This document shows, piece by piece, positions 7,527-13,844 of a stretch of 17,464 nucleotides of DNA. A program made the position numbers and the translations under genes. The notes below the pieces were generated by a model that searched no databases, was not told the origin of the DNA, and saw nothing but the letters and a program-made list of their open reading frames with translations. The DNA is taken from NCBI GenBank assembly GCA_041660545.1, contig JBAZWE010000033.1, positions 1-17,464 on the forward strand. Direction: 5' to 3'. The stretch is from JBAZWE01 sp041660545 (GTDB lineage Bacteria > Actinomycetota > Thermoleophilia > BMS3ABIN01). Positions within the stretch are counted from its first letter, which is position 1, and each line of letters starts with the position of its first letter.

Positions 7527-8732
7527 TTATAACAGATAGGAGATTCCACGGCGCGTCTTCCAGAGAAAATATTTCTCCAAAAGGCGCTTGCCGACGTTAG
7601 CGAACGGGTTCGGCATCATCACAGCGAACTGGCGCGGTTTTAGCAGGTGGTTGCTGAGGATGATGACCTCCTTGTGGCCCGCATCCAGGACACAGAGGCC
7701 GGGGATCCTGCCCCAGGGCTTGGATTTCAAGCTGTCGGTCTCGCCGTGCAACACATGTACGATATTGCCGGCCGCGACCTTGGCGCTCTCCTCGGAAGGA
7801 AATCCCGTCTTGGGAATACCCAACGCCACCGGTGTCGACCAGGGTAGCGGTACGGCTACCGCCAGCCCCGCCGCGAAGACGTTCGGATACTTCTTGTGCC
7901 GGTAGGTGTCATCGATGGGTATGAAACCCTTTTCGTCCCCGAGATCGCCTGACTCCTTGACGTATTTCGCGCCATTGAAGGGCGGGATGATCATCGAGTA
8001 TTTGTAGGGCAGCTTCCTGCCGTCCTTGAGCACCACATCCGCCTCCGTGATCTTCTCGATCTCGGAATTTACAATATAGTTGATATTGAACATCTTCATG
8101 AACGACTTGAGCATGGCCTCTCCACCGGCCATTCCGCCGATGCCGAAGTGCGCCAGGAAGGGTTCCGGCGTGATCCAGGTGATGTCGACCTTGTCACGTA
8201 TGCCTGCCTTACGCGCGGCATATTCCAGGTTGAAGAGGAACTCATAACCTGCTCCCATGCAGCTTGCGCCCTGGGAGGCACCGACAACTACAGGTCCCGG
8301 ATCGCTGATCAGTTTCTGCCAGCCCGCGGCCGCATCCTCGGCGTGACTCGGCGTGCAGACCGAATATGTGTTCTTGTCAGGCCCAAGGCCTTCGATCAGA
8401 TCGAAGCGCGTGCTTACGCCGGAGGCGACCAGGAGGTAATCGTAATCAATCTCGCCGTCGCTGGTTATAACCTTGTTGTTTTCCGGCTCGACCTTTGATA
8501 CCTCGGTCTGGATGAATTTCACACCATGTTTGTCAAGAACGGGTTTGAGCGGAATCGTGATGTCCTTGACGGTCCTCCAGCCAAAAGGAACCCAGATCAG
8601 GGAAGGGATATAGACAAAGCTATCGGTTTTGGAGATGAGGACCACTTCAGTCGTGGAACCCAGTTTGCGTTTTGCTTCCAGCGCTCCCGTAAGACCTGCA
8701 AAACTGCCTCCGATTACAACTACCTTAAACAT
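7527..8732 (-). CDS. Sulfide:quinone oxidoreductase-like FAD-dependent oxidoreductase
   Basis: 401 aa. The N-terminus MFKVVVIGGSFAGLTGAL gives the FAD-binding Rossmann fold (GGSFAG at 8-13). Three cysteines, the only ones in the protein, sit in contexts matching the redox cysteines of bacterial SQR: C126 in SVCTPSHAEDA, C158 in VVGASQGASCMGAGYEFLF and C347 in GLCVLDAG. The PKTGF motif at 308-312 and the C-terminal YFLWKTRRG amphipathic stretch, which in SQRs touches the membrane, also match. SQRs oxidise sulfide to polysulfide and reduce quinone. The ATG at 8732 is preferred over an in-frame start at 8816 because the Rossmann strand begins there and AGGGGG precedes it by 6 bases. Substrate remains inferred; a flavocytochrome-c-type sulfide dehydrogenase or a related disulfide reductase is the alternative. 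Confidence 0.82.
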   Translation of the reverse strand: MFKVVVIGGSFAGLTGALEAKRKLGSTTEVVLISKTDSFVYIPSLIWVPFGWRTVKDITIPLKPVLDKHGVKFIQTEVSKVEPENNKVITSDGEIDYDYLLVASGVSTRFDLIEGLGPDKNTYSVCTPSHAEDAAAGWQKLISDPGPVVVGASQGASCMGAGYEFLFNLEYAARKAGIRDKVDITWITPEPFLAHFGIGGMAGGEAMLKSFMKMFNINYIVNSEIEKITEADVVLKDGRKLPYKYSMIIPPFNGAKYVKESGDLGDEKGFIPIDDTYRHKKYPNVFAAGLAVAVPLPWSTPVALGIPKTGFPSEESAKVAAGNIVHVLHGETDSLKSKPWGRIPGLCVLDAGHKEVIILSNHLLKPRQFAVMMPNPFANVGKRLLEKYFLWKTRRGISYLL

Positions 8733-8830
8733 GATGAGCCCCCTTGGGGTTTGAAATTTATTAATTGCCGTACCCGCGAAGATACCCGCACATCCAGAGA
8801 GAAAACCTGTTTTCACCAGAAGCTGACATG

Positions 8831-8846
8831 ATACCTTGGGGGGTAT
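8831..8846. promoter_or_regulatory. CsoR/CstR-type operator-like palindrome
   Basis: ATACCTTGGGGGGTAT has ATACC/GGTAT arms around a G tract. Operators of the CsoR family (copper-sensing CsoR, persulfide-sensing CstR) have the form ATACC-C/G-tract-GGTAT; the Bacillus copZA site is of this kind. It lies 98 bases upstream of the SQR-like gene and nothing else reads from it. CstR is known to control SQR genes in staphylococci, so a persulfide switch is an attractive inference. No CsoR-family gene lies in the window. Confidence 0.5.
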
Positions 8847-8996
8847 TTTTCTACTGGAAGTTAGACGTTTATAGTCGTGTAAGGATTCCGATTGCGTTTG
8901 TGTGGGTTTTAGGCCGGATTCCCGACGTGATCACCGGGTCAGAAGGCTCTGGTTTTACACTCGCCCTGTCGATCGGCGCCGCGTACCGGTTATCGT

Positions 8997-9032
8997 ACCC
9001 GGCAGAGCGGCATGCCGGCACTGCCTGCCGGT
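8997..9032 (-). terminator. Possible GC-rich hairpin at the end of the FAD/Rieske gene
   Basis: ACCCGGCAG (8997-9005) can pair with CTGCCGGT (9025-9032) with one bulge, enclosing the palindrome CGGCATGCCG. It starts inside the stop codon of the minus-strand gene. No T run follows, so it may act as a 3' stabilising structure or a factor-assisted stop rather than an intrinsic terminator. Confidence 0.3.
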
Positions 9033-10468
9033 CAGGGCAGATCGATCTTTTCCAGAGCTACAAGCGCAGGACCGCGGACGACCTGCCCATCGATATCGAA
9101 GCGCGAGCCATGACAGGGGCAATCCCAGGTTTTCTCCTGCGCGTTGAAATCGATGGTGCAGCCCATGTGGGTGCATTTTGCCGAGATGCCTGAGACATTC
9201 CCATCGTCGTCCTTGTAGACCGCCACTTTCGCGCCGTCCAGATCCAATACCTTGCCATCACCGTTGTTGAGTTCTTCCATGTCATATCGCCCCTTTGCCG
9301 CAACGGGGCCACCCTCCTTGTCCATATTCGTCGCCACGGATTCGGATGAGGATTTTCCCGTATCCCGTGACGGATCAAAAAGTGCTGCCTCCGGATTATC
9401 GCGCCCGGCCATCAGATCGGCCAGAACAGTAGCAGCCATGGCGCTGGTCGTCATGCCCCAGCCGCCAAACCCCGCAGCCATGTATACATTCTCCAAACCT
9501 GGCATCCTGCCGATGAAGGGCAGCCGGTCGGGAGTCTTTATGTCACGGGTCCACCAGTGATAAGCGATGGTTTTGATGTCGAACTGAGAACGGGCTGCTT
9601 GCTCGATCCTCTCGTATTGCAGGGCAACATCGTCCGCGTCCGCGTCCGCGTCCTTGAACCAGCTGCCCACCATCAGCAATGCTCCCTCTTTTGTCGGCTG
9701 GCTGCGGATGGAATGTCCGTTGCCATCGATACCGTAATGGAGCCCCTCGGGCACCGGGCCGTTTAACCGCAAGCCGAGTACATGGGAACGCGTCGGTGTC
9801 AGTCTGGGAATGAATTCATCCGCGTGGAAAAAAGGAGTGTTGGTGGCGACTACCACCTTGTCGGCATGGATCGTACCACGGTCGGTCGTAAGTTCCGGGT
9901 AGCTGTCATCCCCGATATCCAGCGCCCGTGTGTTCTCGAGCACATATCCGCCCCCCGCGGTGATCTCTTCGGCGAGGGATAAAAGCAGCTTGCGCGGATG
10001 GAAGCGGGCCTGGTTCTTAAAACGGACCGCCCCACGGGCGAATGGCAGCGGTGTCTCGGACACAAAGGAAGCCGGCAATCCGGCATCTTGCGCGGCCTTG
10101 ACCTCAGCCCTGATGATTTCCAGGTTCTCTTCTTTCTCCGTAAACAGATAGGCGCTCGTCCGCCGGAAATCACAGGCAATCCACTTGTGCTCGATCAGGT
10201 CAGCGATCTTCTCCAGAGCCGCCTGGTTTGCCTCTCCATAAAGGCGCGCCTTTTCAATGCCGTGCCTCTCGGTGAGGTAACCATAAATCAGGCCATGTTG
10301 AGATGTGATCTTTCCTGTGGTAAAACCCGTGACGTCCTCGATGATCCTTCCCGCCTCGACGACCGCGACCGTCAGCCCTTCCCGAAATAAAAAATACGCG
10401 CACATGAGTCCGGCGATTCCCCCGCCGACCACAGCCACATCGACCTCGAGGCCCGCCGCCAGCGGCAC
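9032..10468 (-). CDS. FAD-dependent oxidoreductase with C-terminal Rieske [2Fe-2S] domain
   Basis: 478 aa from a GTG. The DAO-type FAD domain starts VDVAVVGGGIAGL (GGGIAG at 15-20) and closes with DRLPFIGRMPGLENVYMAAG, then GGWGMTTS, the second FAD-contacting region. A linker of about 45 residues leads to a Rieske domain with ligands C432, H434, C450 and H453 (C-x-H-x15-C-x2-H) and the disulfide pair C437/C452. This architecture is a single-polypeptide oxidoreductase moving electrons from a substrate through FAD to a [2Fe-2S] centre; physiological substrates are generally unknown. The start is doubtful: homologous sequence (SVWLDTTPRTHY) continues upstream of the GTG to an in-frame TGA at 10559-10561 with no ATG, GTG or TTG in between (see findings). 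No ribosome site is obvious before the GTG. Confidence 0.85.
   Translation of the reverse strand: MPLAAGLEVDVAVVGGGIAGLMCAYFLFREGLTVAVVEAGRIIEDVTGFTTGKITSQHGLIYGYLTERHGIEKARLYGEANQAALEKIADLIEHKWIACDFRRTSAYLFTEKEENLEIIRAEVKAAQDAGLPASFVSETPLPFARGAVRFKNQARFHPRKLLLSLAEEITAGGGYVLENTRALDIGDDSYPELTTDRGTIHADKVVVATNTPFFHADEFIPRLTPTRSHVLGLRLNGPVPEGLHYGIDGNGHSIRSQPTKEGALLMVGSWFKDADADADDVALQYERIEQAARSQFDIKTIAYHWWTRDIKTPDRLPFIGRMPGLENVYMAAGFGGWGMTTSAMAATVLADLMAGRDNPEAALFDPSRDTGKSSSESVATNMDKEGGPVAAKGRYDMEELNNGDGKVLDLDGAKVAVYKDDDGNVSGISAKCTHMGCTIDFNAQEKTWDCPCHGSRFDIDGQVVRGPALVALEKIDLP
9631..9653. repeat. Hexanucleotide microsatellite CGTCCG (about 3.8 units)
   Basis: Nearly four perfect copies of CGTCCG lie inside the FAD/Rieske gene; on the coding strand they give the alternating Asp-Ala run DADADADD. 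Six-base units keep frame, so slippage would only change the length of this acidic surface loop. Confidence 0.75.
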
Positions 10469-10647
10469 GTAATGAGTCCGCGGCGTCGTGTCGAGCCAAA
10501 CGGATGTAGCTTTGCCCCACCTTGGAATTTCATCCTGCTTGCTGAAAGCTTTTTCCTTTCACATCAACTTAATGACTGCACGCTATTTTAATACACTCGC
10601 ACGCAATTATTCGCCTTTTTGTCGCTGATTCGAAAAAAAGGTCTTTT

Positions 10648-10669
10648 CCTTGCTCCTTAAACAGCAAGG
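10648..10669 (-). other. Secondary hairpin behind the GH26 terminator
   Basis: CCTTGCT (10648-10654) pairs with AGCAAGG (10663-10669) around an 8-base loop. On the minus strand it follows, and slightly overlaps, the main terminator stem, and is followed by AAAAGACC. It could be an alternative or back-up stop structure. Confidence 0.35.
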
Positions 10670-10698
10670 GAGCGCGGATCCGATGGATCCGCGCTCCC
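10668..10698 (-). terminator. Strong hairpin terminator for the GH26 gene
   Basis: A perfect 14-base-pair stem, GGGAGCGCGGATCC (10668-10681) with GGATCCGCGCTCCC (10685-10698) and a 3-base loop, lies 29 bases after the stop codon of the minus-strand hydrolase. The bases after it on the minus strand read TTGCTGTTTAAGG, a moderately T-rich tract. It separates the riboswitch-controlled gene from the downstream FAD/Rieske gene. Confidence 0.75.
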
Positions 10699-10727
10699 CG
10701 TCCCCGGCCGCCGCGCCGTTTATCTTC

Positions 10728-11732
10728 TTACTGCAGATACACCGGATGATAGCTATCCATCGTCTGGATCCCTTTCTTGAACGCATTCAGATTTCTGGTG
10801 GAACTCTGTATGCGCCAGTCTGTCTCCTTGTTGATGTTGAACCAGGTAATGCTTACCACGCGCGGAAACCTGGTCTTCAGCTTCGAGAACATGTCGGTGG
10901 TCCACGCCGCCTTGTTGCCTCCCAGCTCGGTCGATCCCATTTCACCGATCATGATCGGCTTGTTCGTCCGGACGGCGAGTTCATCGTAGCTGTACTGGAA
11001 CACCTGCGTAAAGGACTGCCAGCTGGAACTCCAGTAAGGCAGGACCACGGACGTTCCCCAGTTGTAACCATTGATTCCCACGTAATCCACATAGGCATCG
11101 CCCGGATAGTAGGTATCGTACGTGGAGCGGGCCCCCGCAGCCGATTCATCCAGGTTGGGAGCCCAGAGCCACTTGACGTTGACGGCGCCTTCCTGCACGA
11201 AGACGTCGTGTATATGACGCCACGCCGGGATGTAATCGGCGGGCACGTTTCCATTTACTGTCCCGCCCCAGCTGGTCCAGTCGCCGTTCATCTCGCACAT
11301 GGGCCTGATGATCACCGGATAGCCGAAGCTCTTCAAATCACGCGCCCAGCGGTGGATGTCGTTATCAAAATCACCGCGGGAGATGTTCTTCAACCTGTAT
11401 GCCGGCTGGTCGACCGCGTCGGCGGCGTTGGGATCGTGCGGTTCCCAGGCAAGCTGGATCGTGCGTCCACCGGCGGCAACGGGGCCCAGCTGTGCTGAGT
11501 TGAACTGTTCACCCACGGCCTGGTACCAGAGAAAAATGTCGGCGCGATGCTGGATGGTCTGGCTTTCAAACCGGCCGATGTTCCCGGGGTTGGGAAGAAA
11601 CACCCCCAGTTTGAATGCTGGCGCAGCCGGTGCGGTCTGGGCCAACGCCTGTCCCGCGAATGCCAGCGAGAGCAGTACGACCGAAAAAAGGGCAAGGACT
11701 ATCGAGGTACGGATTAAGGTGCGATTGAGCAT
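10728..11732 (-). CDS. Secreted GH26-type glycoside hydrolase (beta-mannanase-like)
   Basis: 334 aa. A classic signal peptide spans residues 1-31: basic start MLNRTLIRTS, a hydrophobic core and ALAQ at the cleavage site. The (beta/alpha)8 domain begins KLGVFLPNPGNIGRFES. The likely acid/base glutamate is E147 in RPMCEMNGDWTSW and the nucleophile is E264 in IMIGEMGSTE; these are the GH26 positions, and WAPN at 190-193 also fits. GH26 enzymes cut beta-1,4-mannan or related beta-glycans by a retaining mechanism, so an extracellular polysaccharide is the expected substrate. The ATG at 11732 has AAGGAG (11748-11743) 10 bases upstream; the longer open frame to 11954 only reads through the riboswitch. 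A promoter, an aptamer and a terminator of its own make it a single-gene unit. Confidence 0.85.
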   Translation of the reverse strand: MLNRTLIRTSIVLALFSVVLLSLAFAGQALAQTAPAAPAFKLGVFLPNPGNIGRFESQTIQHRADIFLWYQAVGEQFNSAQLGPVAAGGRTIQLAWEPHDPNAADAVDQPAYRLKNISRGDFDNDIHRWARDLKSFGYPVIIRPMCEMNGDWTSWGGTVNGNVPADYIPAWRHIHDVFVQEGAVNVKWLWAPNLDESAAGARSTYDTYYPGDAYVDYVGINGYNWGTSVVLPYWSSSWQSFTQVFQYSYDELAVRTNKPIMIGEMGSTELGGNKAAWTTDMFSKLKTRFPRVVSITWFNINKETDWRIQSSTRNLNAFKKGIQTMDSYHPVYLQ

Positions 11733-11774
11733 GGGGGATTGACTCCTTGTAACTACGCGATTTTCAGATGTTAA

Positions 11775-11885
11775 GCGGCCAGGCTGTCGTAGTCCCTGGT
11801 AGCCGCATCCTTTCGCGGCTTTTGGAGACCTTAGACCCTCGGCTTTGCGTCGCCCCGTTTCCGGGGGTTTGCCCCTGTCAACATC
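11775..11885 (-). ncRNA. c-di-GMP-I (GEMM-I) riboswitch
   Basis: Read on the minus strand, the conserved core is present in order: ACAGGGGCAAACC, stem CCCCG with GAAA tetraloop (11861-11858) and CGGGG, then GACGCAAAGCC, then GGGTCTAAGG, then ACGACAGCCTGG. The GEMM-I consensus GGCAAACC-stem-GAAA-stem-GACGCAAAGCC-GGGYCUAAGG is matched almost throughout. TCTAAG (11835-11830) with TACGA (11791-11787) form an 11-nucleotide-type receptor for the GAAA loop, with a U-A pair replacing the usual C-G. P3 is extended by AGCCGC/GCGGCT (11820-11815 and 11806-11801). It sits 42 bases before the GH26 start codon, with no intrinsic terminator between, so control of translation is more likely. Confidence 0.9.
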
Positions 11886-11959
11886 GAGAGGGCTTCTTGT
11901 CCTTGGGGGGAAGTCTTTTCGTGCTTTTGGGGTGAGGCCACGCGAAGACCTCATACTTT

Positions 11960-11986
11960 TTATCGTCCGCGATAGCGGCGTCTTTA
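11960..11986 (-). promoter_or_regulatory. Flagellar-sigma (sigma-28/FliA/SigD/WhiG) type promoter
   Basis: On the minus strand TAAAGACG (11986-11979), 11 bases, then GACGATAA (11967-11960). The FliA consensus is TAAAGTTT-N11-GCCGATAA; five of five bases of TAAAG and seven of eight of the -10 match, with exact spacing. Transcription would begin near 11953, some 70 bases before the c-di-GMP aptamer, and would include a small hairpin, TGAGGTC/GGCCTCA. It is downstream of the SufBD-like gene, and only the GH26 unit reads from it. Confidence 0.6.
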
Positions 11987-12043
11987 CTTAAGCCTCGAAG
12001 AGACTCTTCATAAGATGGCGCCCGCCAGCGCGGACAGGCGGCT

Positions 12044-12997
12044 TTATACGGGACTCAGCATGCCCCGGATAATGAGGTCCACGGCCTGCTCCTGCTTCAA
12101 CCCGCGCGCCATCAGAGTCTCCAGCTGTTTCCTGTCGACGCTGCCGATGGCGGCTTCATGAGTGACTTTGGCCGTATGGTCAAAAACCTCCACGACTGGA
12201 ACCGCACGGGCCCTGCCTTCCTCCTGGACTATCTCGATACAATCGACATGACCGCGCGAAAGTGCGCCGACGGCCGCCATCTCGGAGAAGACTTCGCTTA
12301 TCGCACTTCCCTTGACCGCCACCCGGCTCTTGATGATGCCACGCGCCCGCTCACCCGCCAGCACACATTTCTCCCGGATCCTGATCCTGTCACTGCCAGA
12401 GCCGAAAACCCGCGCGATCATTTCCGCGACTGAGCCGGGACCTGCTTCTACTTCATAATCGATATCGAGTTCACCGACCCTGCCGCTGGTCAACTGGAAA
12501 CCGGTCGCAAGAGATGCGCCCTCGCCCAGGGTGATCTTCGCTTTGGGAATCACAGTCGCGCCGCCCTGCTGCCCGTGGAAATGGACCTCGTCGTAACCGT
12601 AGAAACCATTTTCGGCAATATTTATTTGCGCCTGCATGTTATGCCGGACACTGATTGCATTGGGAAAGATACAGTGCGCCAGCAGCTTCACCCCGGCGTT
12701 ACAGCCTACTTCCACCGCTATGTTGATGTTCTGTTCGCCCGACTCGGGCAGGACCCCGAAACAGAGGTGTACGGGCTTTTCGATCTTTGTTTCCGGCAGC
12801 ACCCTTACCTTGAGATCGATGCCTGATGCTGTCTCCTGTGGCTCGATTTCAAGGCCGGGAACCAGGTGCGCGCCCAGCACCCTGTTTTCATGAATAACGA
12901 GATGGGCGATGCCGTCATCAGCGAAGACGGCGGGATCACCACGGGCGCTGCTGTAAGCCTCAAGCATCAATTCATAGTCGCGGACATGGGCCTTCAT
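12044..12997 (-). CDS. SufB/SufD-family Fe-S assembly scaffold (SmsB-like)
   Basis: 317 aa, shorter than E. coli SufB (about 495) or SufD (about 420). The beta-helix core is evident from repeating hydrophobic/glycine patterns (about 90-260). The C-terminal signature VEVFDHTAKVTHEAAIGSVD, then LMARGL, matches the family pattern in which the His (H280) corresponds to the conserved SufD histidine; C253 in GHVDCIEIV matches the conserved C-terminal cysteine region. It partners SufC as the scaffold on which clusters are built. The ATG at 12997 overlaps the sufC stop as ATGA, so the two are translationally coupled. A single short SufBD paralogue with SufC and no sufS/sufU/sufE nearby resembles the minimal SmsCB system of archaea and anaerobic bacteria. 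Confidence 0.87.
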   Translation of the reverse strand: MKAHVRDYELMLEAYSSARGDPAVFADDGIAHLVIHENRVLGAHLVPGLEIEPQETASGIDLKVRVLPETKIEKPVHLCFGVLPESGEQNINIAVEVGCNAGVKLLAHCIFPNAISVRHNMQAQINIAENGFYGYDEVHFHGQQGGATVIPKAKITLGEGASLATGFQLTSGRVGELDIDYEVEAGPGSVAEMIARVFGSGSDRIRIREKCVLAGERARGIIKSRVAVKGSAISEVFSEMAAVGALSRGHVDCIEIVQEEGRARAVPVVEVFDHTAKVTHEAAIGSVDRKQLETLMARGLKQEQAVDLIIRGMLSPV

Positions 12998-13773
12998 CCG
13001 GCATCCTTCCCGAGCCCGGAACCGGGCGAAACATTTCCTTTTCCACTGGCTGCGATATCTTCTTCGGACGGATAGTCCTTGCTGGGACAGGGCCTGCAGA
13101 TGTGCCGGTAGTAATCGACGACTTCCCGAGGTTCGCCTACCTTGAATGCGAGACCGCTGCACATGAGCGCGGCGCGATCCGCGGTACGGATCACTTCTTC
13201 TTCGTGGGTGATCAGTATGATCGAGCCGCCATAGCCGCGAATCGTATCGATCATGCTGATGATGGCATCCTGGGAGATCATGTCGATGCCGGAATCGGGC
13301 TCATCAAGAATTGCCAGCCGCGGCCTCATCGCAAGCACGGAAGCAAGCTCGATCTTCTTCCTCTCACCCCCGCTAAGTGTGCGATCGACTTTACGCTGGC
13401 GGTATTCTTCGGGAGGAAGACGCATGAGCTCGAGATAGCTGTCCGCGTTTCGATCGTGACCGCCGCTACCCAGCATGACAAAGTCGGCAACGCCGAGACC
13501 CTCGAAACGAGCGGGCTCCTGCCAGGCGAGCGTTATGCCCAGCCGCGCGCGCTCGTCCATGCTTTTGTCTGTTATATCGAGCCCGTCAAAGGTGATGGTT
13601 CCATGATCGGGCTGATATTCCGGACAGCCCATGAGGGCATAAGCCAGCGAGCTTTTACCGGCGCCGTTTGCCCCGAGGATCCCGAAGACTTCCCCATCAT
13701 CAACCTCGAAGGAAACATCGCTGATGATCTGTCGATCGCCCTTTTTCAGGTTGATGTTTCTGACTTTGAGCAT
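12994..13773 (-). CDS. sufC: SufC-type Fe-S assembly ATPase
   Basis: A 259-aa ABC-type ATPase without membrane helices. Walker A is GANGAGKS (34-41), the Q-loop glutamine is in WQEPARF, the signature is LSGGERKK (133-140), Walker B is LAILDEPDSGID with D157/E158, and the switch histidine is H190 in ITHEEEV. LSGGERKK and DEPDSGID are the SufC versions of these motifs (transporter ATPases usually have LSGGQ and DEPTSALD). ATP-driven dimerisation of SufC reshapes the SufB/D scaffold during cluster assembly. The C-terminus carries CRPCPSKDYP (from C226) and a 25-residue polar tail beyond the normal SufC end. It is first in a two-gene operon with the SufBD-like gene. No obvious Shine-Dalgarno site precedes the ATG. 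Confidence 0.93.
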   Translation of the reverse strand: MLKVRNINLKKGDRQIISDVSFEVDDGEVFGILGANGAGKSSLAYALMGCPEYQPDHGTITFDGLDITDKSMDERARLGITLAWQEPARFEGLGVADFVMLGSGGHDRNADSYLELMRLPPEEYRQRKVDRTLSGGERKKIELASVLAMRPRLAILDEPDSGIDMISQDAIISMIDTIRGYGGSIILITHEEEVIRTADRAALMCSGLAFKVGEPREVVDYYRHICRPCPSKDYPSEEDIAASGKGNVSPGSGLGKDAG

Positions 13774-13791
13774 GATGCATTATTGCCGGAA

Positions 13792-13827
13792 CCGGCGTTT
13801 ATCAGTCATATTCCGGATGAACGCCGG
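13792..13827. repeat. Inverted repeat upstream of sufC
   Basis: CCGGCGTT (13792-13799) and AACGCCGG (13820-13827) are perfect 8-base arms 20 bases apart, in the 71-base gap between the DUF6790-like gene and sufC. It could be a terminator-like stem for the upstream gene without a T run, or an operator or attenuator for the Fe-S genes. I cannot decide between them. Confidence 0.45.
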
Positions 13828-13844
13828 AGCCGGGCGGGGGGAAA

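Noticed and set aside
8765..9193. Plus-strand 142-codon open frame between the two flavoprotein genes
   Set aside because: It runs antisense through the CsoR-type palindrome and the Rieske-coding end, has no ribosome site and no recognisable domain.
10650..11498. Plus-strand 282-codon open frame antisense to the GH26 gene
   Set aside because: It lies opposite the well-supported hydrolase with its catalytic motifs, begins within the terminator region and has a His/Arg/Pro-rich product typical of antisense shadows in GC-rich DNA.
11733..11954. N-terminal extension of the GH26 frame
   Set aside because: The in-frame extension merely translates the riboswitch; the signal peptide and ribosome site place the start at 11732.
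12998..13162. N-terminal extension of the SufBD-like frame
   Set aside because: It overlaps sufC in another frame and is Arg-rich; the ATGA junction at 12994-12997 is the natural start.
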